DNA of 64,000 nt from Dyadobacter soli (GTDB lineage: Bacteria > Bacteroidota > Bacteroidia > Cytophagales > Spirosomataceae), in NCBI RefSeq assembly GCF_900101885.1, contig NZ_FNAN01000006.1:186001-250000 (forward strand), written 5' to 3'. A model generated the notes under the pieces. It did not search any database. It was given only the letters and a program-made list of their open reading frames with translations, and was not told the origin of the DNA. A program made the translations under genes and the position numbers. Shown here piece after piece: positions 59,934-64,000 of this stretch. Position 1 is the stretch's first letter. The number at the start of each line of letters is the position of its first letter.

Positions 59934-60233
59934 CTAACCGATCAAAACTGTGGGACAGCCCACTACAATGCTACCGCCGTGCGCGGTGGTGTCGCCGAGG
60001 CGCGCCGCGGGCTTTCCGCCGATCATCACCGATGTGGAACCCATTACTATCGAGTCGGGCGGGCCGGTGCAGACGCACATATCACCTGCACAAGCGGCCG
60101 GCTGCCCGCCTATGAGCACAGTGGGGGTGCCTGGGGGCAGCACGGGTCCGCCTACATGAGGCACAGGAGGCGTTCCGGGCGTAACCATCGGGCATACGTG
60201 CATATCGCCAATTCTAGCTGCTGGTTGTGGCAT
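59934..60233 (-). CDS. PAAR-domain spike tip protein
   Basis: A 99-residue PAAR protein with repeated motifs MPQPAARIGDMHVCP, VLIGGQPAACAGDMCVC and VMIGGKPAARLGDTTAHGGS. The domain folds into a zinc-tipped cone that sharpens VgrG. There is no C-terminal extension, so it is not itself a toxin. Located between the envelope genes and tssB, at the start of the structural block. Confidence 0.95.
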   Translation of the reverse strand: MPQPAARIGDMHVCPMVTPGTPPVPHVGGPVLPPGTPTVLIGGQPAACAGDMCVCTGPPDSIVMGSTSVMIGGKPAARLGDTTAHGGSIVVGCPTVLIG

Positions 60234-60305
60234 TGGGTTTAGAGTTTAAGGTTTGGAGTTTAGCGTTCATGGTGATCGGCGGTCGGCGGTCATCGGTCGG
60301 CGGTC
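60234..60305. repeat. direct repeats beside the PAAR gene
   Basis: GTTTAGAGTTTAAGG-type AT-rich repeats at 60236-60263 are followed by G+C-rich quasi-repeats of CGGCGGT at about 60274-60305. Another short-period spacer in the T6SS locus. Confidence 0.6.
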
Positions 60306-60343
60306 AAACCTGGTAATGTTTCAATTCCGCGAAACGCATCCCA

Positions 60344-61366
60344 TTACTGCGACAGCTGCTTCGCCCGTTTGAAATCGAAAATCGATGTGAGCGATACGCC
60401 GAGGCCAACCGCCGCGGCACCTACCGAAACGTAAATGCCTGGTTTGGCATAGCTGGTAAGGCCTTCCGGATTGTCGATCAGCTTCTTGTATTCTTTATAA
60501 TCTTTATTCAACATGGAGTAGGTCACCGCACCGAATGCGAATGCAGCCACGCCGGCCCCAAGCTTGATCGCGCCCCATTTACGTGCATTGGCTGCGGCTT
60601 CGGCATTAGGTTTGTTGAGCTCTTTGAAAACCCTTTCCCCTTCCTTCGCATCCTCGGGTTTTGCCACCGGCGGACGGTCCGACGCCTTGCTTACCACCGG
60701 CTCTTTTTTACGTTGCAGCGAATCGTAAGTCGCCGAAGGTTTCGGGGTTACAGGCACCGATTTGGCACTTTCGGCAGAATTGAATGCGACGCGCGTCAGG
60801 AACACGATCCAGTCGTTACCCGACTTATCAGCGCGAAGCTCAGCAACGCGGGCTATGGGCGTGTACGGCGTATTGTCCTTGTTGCTTTTGCCTTTAAAAT
60901 GTTGTGTATAAAAGACTTTCACAAACGGATACTTGTCCACTTTGACATCCGAAACCACGAGGTTGGTGAATTCAATGGTATTCGTTTCCGATTTGACATA
61001 AAAAAGGTCAAAGTTGCTCAGGTACTTTTCGATAGGCGTGTCGAGACCGGGGGCGCTGCCTTTGTGTTTCGGGTCGACATCGTCCTCCACGATCACACCG
61101 TCGTTGATAAATATCTGATCATTACTGGGCATGTAGCTGTTCATCATCAGGTAGCGGCGCTCGTAGTTGCTGAGGTCTTCATTGGCAATCGCATTGAGCA
61201 GGTCATTGAGGCCTTTGATCTTCTCGCGCGCCAGTACGCGTATCTCGTCCGCGTCCCTGCGTGAGAGTGCTTGCGCGTCCGCCTGCGAAACGGCGCCGAT
61301 GACGGTTAGTAATAGCAAGGCCGCGCGCCATTTGAAACTGGTAAAGTTTTTCATTCCCGTTTTCAT
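60344..61366 (-). CDS. exported membrane-anchored protein of the T6SS locus, unrecognised
   Basis: A 340-residue protein with a signal peptide (to ADAQ, about 32), a soluble region (about 33-200), a Pro/Lys-rich stretch (about 200-255), and two C-terminal hydrophobic stretches (about 270-290 and 308-330). ALSRRDADEIRVLAREKIKG starts the mature domain. I do not recognise it. It sits between the OmpA-family gene and PAAR on the same strand, so it is likely an envelope part of the secretion system or a regulator of it. Confidence 0.72.
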   Translation of the reverse strand: MKTGMKNFTSFKWRAALLLLTVIGAVSQADAQALSRRDADEIRVLAREKIKGLNDLLNAIANEDLSNYERRYLMMNSYMPSNDQIFINDGVIVEDDVDPKHKGSAPGLDTPIEKYLSNFDLFYVKSETNTIEFTNLVVSDVKVDKYPFVKVFYTQHFKGKSNKDNTPYTPIARVAELRADKSGNDWIVFLTRVAFNSAESAKSVPVTPKPSATYDSLQRKKEPVVSKASDRPPVAKPEDAKEGERVFKELNKPNAEAAANARKWGAIKLGAGVAAFAFGAVTYSMLNKDYKEYKKLIDNPEGLTSYAKPGIYVSVGAAAVGLGVSLTSIFDFKRAKQLSQ

Positions 61367-61370
61367 ATTA

Positions 61371-62483
61371 TCAATTGCTTTTGGAGTCTAAATCAATGAT
61401 CTGCACCTCTACGCGCCGGTTCAGGCGCCGGTTTTCCTCGCTGTCGTTGGGGCGAACGGGAAACTTGCTTCCTACGCCCACCGCCGCTATCACGCCTTCG
61501 GGCACGCCTTTGCCGATGAGATACCGCGAGATTACCCGCACGCGGTATTCCGAGAGCGTGATGTTGAGCCCCGGATTGCCCACATTGTCGGTGTGGCCGG
61601 TAATGCGCAGTCCTTTGTTTTTATTTTCAAGAATGTAAATGGCCACCGAATCGAGGTAGGTGCGCGATTGCATCGGCAGTTTGTAGTCGCTTCTTGGGAA
61701 ATAGAGGGTCTTGTCGGAAGCGGTAATACCTTTAAGCGCTGGCCTTTCCACATTTGCCACGGCTGCAACCGGCCGGGCGATGGGCTGCCCTTTGATGTTG
61801 ATAACCTGCTGGTGGTTCAGTTTGATAATGTAAGTCCGCGGCTCTTCGTCGGTTTTGTCGAGGATGAGATTGCCGTTGTAACCCTGGTATCCGCCGGATT
61901 TGACTTCAATAGCCACAATGTCCTTTTCCGTGAAAACGATTTCAGCCCTTGGCCGGTCGGTCGTCAATGCAAAGCAGTCTTTTTTCTGTTTTTGGGTATA
62001 ATAAAGACAAATCTCCGCCGCAAGCCGCTGATCCGACAATGCATCCCGAACTTCAATGCGCCGAACGATAGAGACTGCTTTCAGTGAATCTTTCAATTCA
62101 AAATGCTTCTGCTCCGACTGTGCGTAGGGTTCGTCGCTGGTTTGTTTGCCCAAAGGCATCATGGCTAATGAGATGGCAAACGTGCCTTCGGGCTTGCCGT
62201 CGACATTCACCGGAATGTGCAGCGTCTGAAATTGCGGACATTCGATCGTGAGCTCGGTGATCTGGCAGGGCATTTCCACTTTGAATGTGCCGAGACTGTC
62301 GGACTTACCAAGCCGCAGCTTGCCGTCGGATGTTTTGGCGGACAGGCTGGCTACGAGCGGCGTGGCGCCTGAAATATCGGTGATCTTGCCCGCCAGGTAA
62401 CCACATTGCGCATACAGCGAAGTGGTTGCCGCCTGGAAGGCCGCCTGGAACAAAAGCAGGATGATGTATAGCCTGGTTTTCAT
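61371..62483 (-). CDS. OmpA-family peptidoglycan-binding protein of the T6SS locus
   Basis: A 370-residue exported protein: signal peptide to about residue 25, a carboxypeptidase-regulatory-like beta domain (about 27-115) and a middle region of unknown type, then an OmpA C-terminal domain (about 258-365) with LRITGHTDNVGNPGLNITLS, SEYRVRVISRYLIGKGVP and NRRLNRRVEVQI. It would anchor the complex to peptidoglycan. Its ATG overlaps the stop of the gene upstream by 4 bases (62480-62483), so they are translated together. Confidence 0.82.
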   Translation of the reverse strand: MKTRLYIILLLFQAAFQAATTSLYAQCGYLAGKITDISGATPLVASLSAKTSDGKLRLGKSDSLGTFKVEMPCQITELTIECPQFQTLHIPVNVDGKPEGTFAISLAMMPLGKQTSDEPYAQSEQKHFELKDSLKAVSIVRRIEVRDALSDQRLAAEICLYYTQKQKKDCFALTTDRPRAEIVFTEKDIVAIEVKSGGYQGYNGNLILDKTDEEPRTYIIKLNHQQVINIKGQPIARPVAAVANVERPALKGITASDKTLYFPRSDYKLPMQSRTYLDSVAIYILENKNKGLRITGHTDNVGNPGLNITLSEYRVRVISRYLIGKGVPEGVIAAVGVGSKFPVRPNDSEENRRLNRRVEVQIIDLDSKSN

Positions 62484-63598
62484 TGTCCTTCGTTGGTTTC
62501 GACCCCTATATTTCCCAATAAAACCTCCCAGTTCACCGTATCCTTGCCGTCAATAGTCTTCTGATACGATTCGAGTTTTACGCGGATATTCTTGCGGGTA
62601 ATATCCCCGTAGGCGACTTTTCCATTGGCCGAATACCCTTCAAAAACCTGCTGGCCGGCTATAATGCCGTAATAATTGCCATCCGCCTCCTGTTTCAGCT
62701 CGCTCACATATTTGACCTCGTTCCAGGTAATGTTGATTTTGGAATAAGGCAAAAGTTTCAACCGGTTGAGGTATTCTTTCACAGGATACTTTTTCACACC
62801 TTTGGGCGAGCTGACGGCCACTGTGGCCTGCGGTTCGAAAAGGCTCAGCGCCTGCTGTACCGCCTTGTTCTTTTCCTCTGATTTCAGACTTTTATCCCCG
62901 ATAATGCGCAGGTAGGAGGTAAACTCATCCACCCGTCGAATGCCTTTGGCGCTGTACTCCTTGTATTCCGAGTCGGTCAGCACTGGTTTTGTCTGCTCTT
63001 TCGGCGGCGGCGGGACGTCTTTTTTAGCGACGGGTTGATTTGGCGTCTTGTCCGTTTCTTTTCTAACGATCTCGCGTTCCTTTTTCTCGATTTCTTTGTG
63101 TGCCAATGCCAGCAGCGGAGCTACATCCACCACATCCCGCAGGATTTCGTGCCGGCCGTCGCGGTAGATCACCGTCGCTACCTCCTCCTTGTTGATCGAC
63201 GCCGCATTGCCTTCCATCGTCAGGTAGTTGATCACCTCGTCGCTTTCGTAGGAGATATTGCCGGTAATGACTGTCAGCGGGACGCTTTTGATGATGATGT
63301 CCTGGCTCACATTCCGCGGCGGTGCCTTGTAAAATGCCTCGATCTGCGTCTGGGCCTTGTTGGGGCTTTCGTTCAGCTCCGAAATCACCATGAATTGCCC
63401 GGCCGATCCGAATATGACGAGGAAACGCTTTCTGTGGTAAATCCGCGGAATGCCGTCCGAAGCGATCCATTCCAGTTTGCTGTCCATCGCACGGCTGAGC
63501 TTTGCCTGTACCGGGTTGCCGTTATCGAGCCAGATCCGGTCCTGGGCAAATGCCGGGATAGCGAGTAGCGTCATCAAAAGGGTATAGAGTTTCTTCAT
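62480..63598 (-). CDS. exported SH3-like protein of the T6SS locus, unrecognised
   Basis: A 372-residue protein with signal peptide MKKLYTLLMTLLAIPAFAQ and a beta-rich start (DRIWLDNGNPVQAKLSRAMD, then FLVIFGSAGQFMVISEL) that looks SH3-like. A Pro/Lys linker (about 190-220) separates it from a second domain with SEEKNKAVQQALSLFEPQAT and KVAYGDITRKNIRVKLESYQ. I do not recognise it. ATG 63598 gives the signal peptide. It overlaps the OmpA-family gene by 4 bases. Confidence 0.7.
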   Translation of the reverse strand: MKKLYTLLMTLLAIPAFAQDRIWLDNGNPVQAKLSRAMDSKLEWIASDGIPRIYHRKRFLVIFGSAGQFMVISELNESPNKAQTQIEAFYKAPPRNVSQDIIIKSVPLTVITGNISYESDEVINYLTMEGNAASINKEEVATVIYRDGRHEILRDVVDVAPLLALAHKEIEKKEREIVRKETDKTPNQPVAKKDVPPPPKEQTKPVLTDSEYKEYSAKGIRRVDEFTSYLRIIGDKSLKSEEKNKAVQQALSLFEPQATVAVSSPKGVKKYPVKEYLNRLKLLPYSKINITWNEVKYVSELKQEADGNYYGIIAGQQVFEGYSANGKVAYGDITRKNIRVKLESYQKTIDGKDTVNWEVLLGNIGVETNEGQ

Positions 63599-63605
63599 TG
63601 CCAAA

Positions 63606-64000
63606 TCAATTATCGTACGTAATGAGGCTGATTGTGAGCTCATTGTCGGAGACCGTTTCCAGCCGCCATTTTCCCAGCCTTCCTTCCCCGGTTCTGAATG
63701 CGACCACCGTATTGGCCGACTGCGCATTGACCAGGTAGCCAACACCCGCCGTAGTCAAATCCTTGATAAGTGCCAGATTGAGATAGGTGATCTTTTCGAA
63801 CTCGACAACACCGAGTGTTTTAAGTTCCAAATTGCCTATCGACTCCAATGACAGGGTTGTGCCGCGGCCCGTTATGCTGAATATATCAATGGCCACATCC
63901 GCTTTGGGATCACTCGCAACCACAATGTTGCCTTCGTCCAGATCATAGGCAAGTCCGGCGCGGTTGGATATTTTAACGGAGTTTCGAGTGACTTTTATGG
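63606..64000 (-). CDS. beta-rich protein of the T6SS locus, 5' end beyond the window
   Basis: The minus-strand frame is open from 64000 to the stop at 63606, giving at least 130 residues with no convincing start. The visible part is rich in beta-strand residues (DVAIDIFSITGRGTTLSLES, then LELKTLGVVEFEKITYLNLA and LGKWRLETVSDNELTISLIT). It lies 7 bases before the SH3-like gene. Family not recognised. Confidence 0.6.
   Translation of the reverse strand, partial: IKVTRNSVKISNRAGLAYDLDEGNIVVASDPKADVAIDIFSITGRGTTLSLESIGNLELKTLGVVEFEKITYLNLALIKDLTTAGVGYLVNAQSANTVVAFRTGEGRLGKWRLETVSDNELTISLITYDN

Overview
The window is a piece of a Bacteroidota chromosome, most likely order Cytophagales and close to Dyadobacter or a related genus. 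This is inferred from content, not from any search. The markers are a GldB gliding lipoprotein, the small rpmG-neighbouring DUF4295 protein, DUF4293, DUF6089 outer-membrane barrels, a DUF4369-thioredoxin protein, a single-chain E1 alpha/beta dehydrogenase, a fused SecDF, and a type VI secretion locus of the Bacteroidota subtype (T6SS-iii: TssN, TssD-type Hcp). Several genes are preceded by the Bacteroidota -7 motif TAnnTTTG. Base composition is near 50% G+C.

Positions 1-50,300 are mostly core chromosome in short operons on both strands. They hold a partial VOC protein, aroB, branched-chain amino acid catabolism (mccB-like carboxylase, hydroxyisobutyrate dehydrogenase family, E1 fusion), an envelope block (MCE protein, amidase, divergent LptD), a three-gene pglC/D/E-like sugar set, FKBP lipoprotein, nth, an ECF sigma factor with a small overlapping partner, yjjG, a four-gene envelope run with a trypsin-like protease, a MacB/FtsX-type ABC transporter with a DUF3299-like protein, an isolated nuoH, gldB, gatB, a cytochrome c lipoprotein, rpmG-DUF4295-ftsY, rimO, kdsD, recQ, purD, a RicT/PSP1 protein with a long repetitive tail, anmK, lhgO, an amino acid permease and secDF.

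Positions 50,482-64,000 are the accessory region: a T6SS-iii locus read mainly on the minus strand. In transcription order it has a truncated gene at the window edge, a periplasmic SH3-like protein, an OmpA-family protein and an anchored exported protein (none of these four recognised as a named Tss component), then PAAR, TssB, TssC, three TssD/Hcp paralogues around VgrG, and TssE-TssF-TssG. TssN is inverted in the middle behind its own promoter. TssK, the ClpV ATPase and the remaining trans-envelope subunits are not in the window, and no effector-immunity pair is obvious.

The most unexpected structure is in the gaps. Non-coding spacers in the T6SS locus are built of short-period repeats: six 10-bp units between tssF and tssG, two opposed arms of five 8-bp units between tssB and tssC, a strong hairpin between tssC and hcp, and G+C-rich direct repeats beside PAAR. 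Related AT-rich repeats, twin hairpins and long palindromes fill convergent gaps elsewhere (2542-2660, 28009-28165, 36027-36064, 54529-54619, 44977-45017). No rRNA, tRNA, IS element, prophage or CRISPR array was seen.
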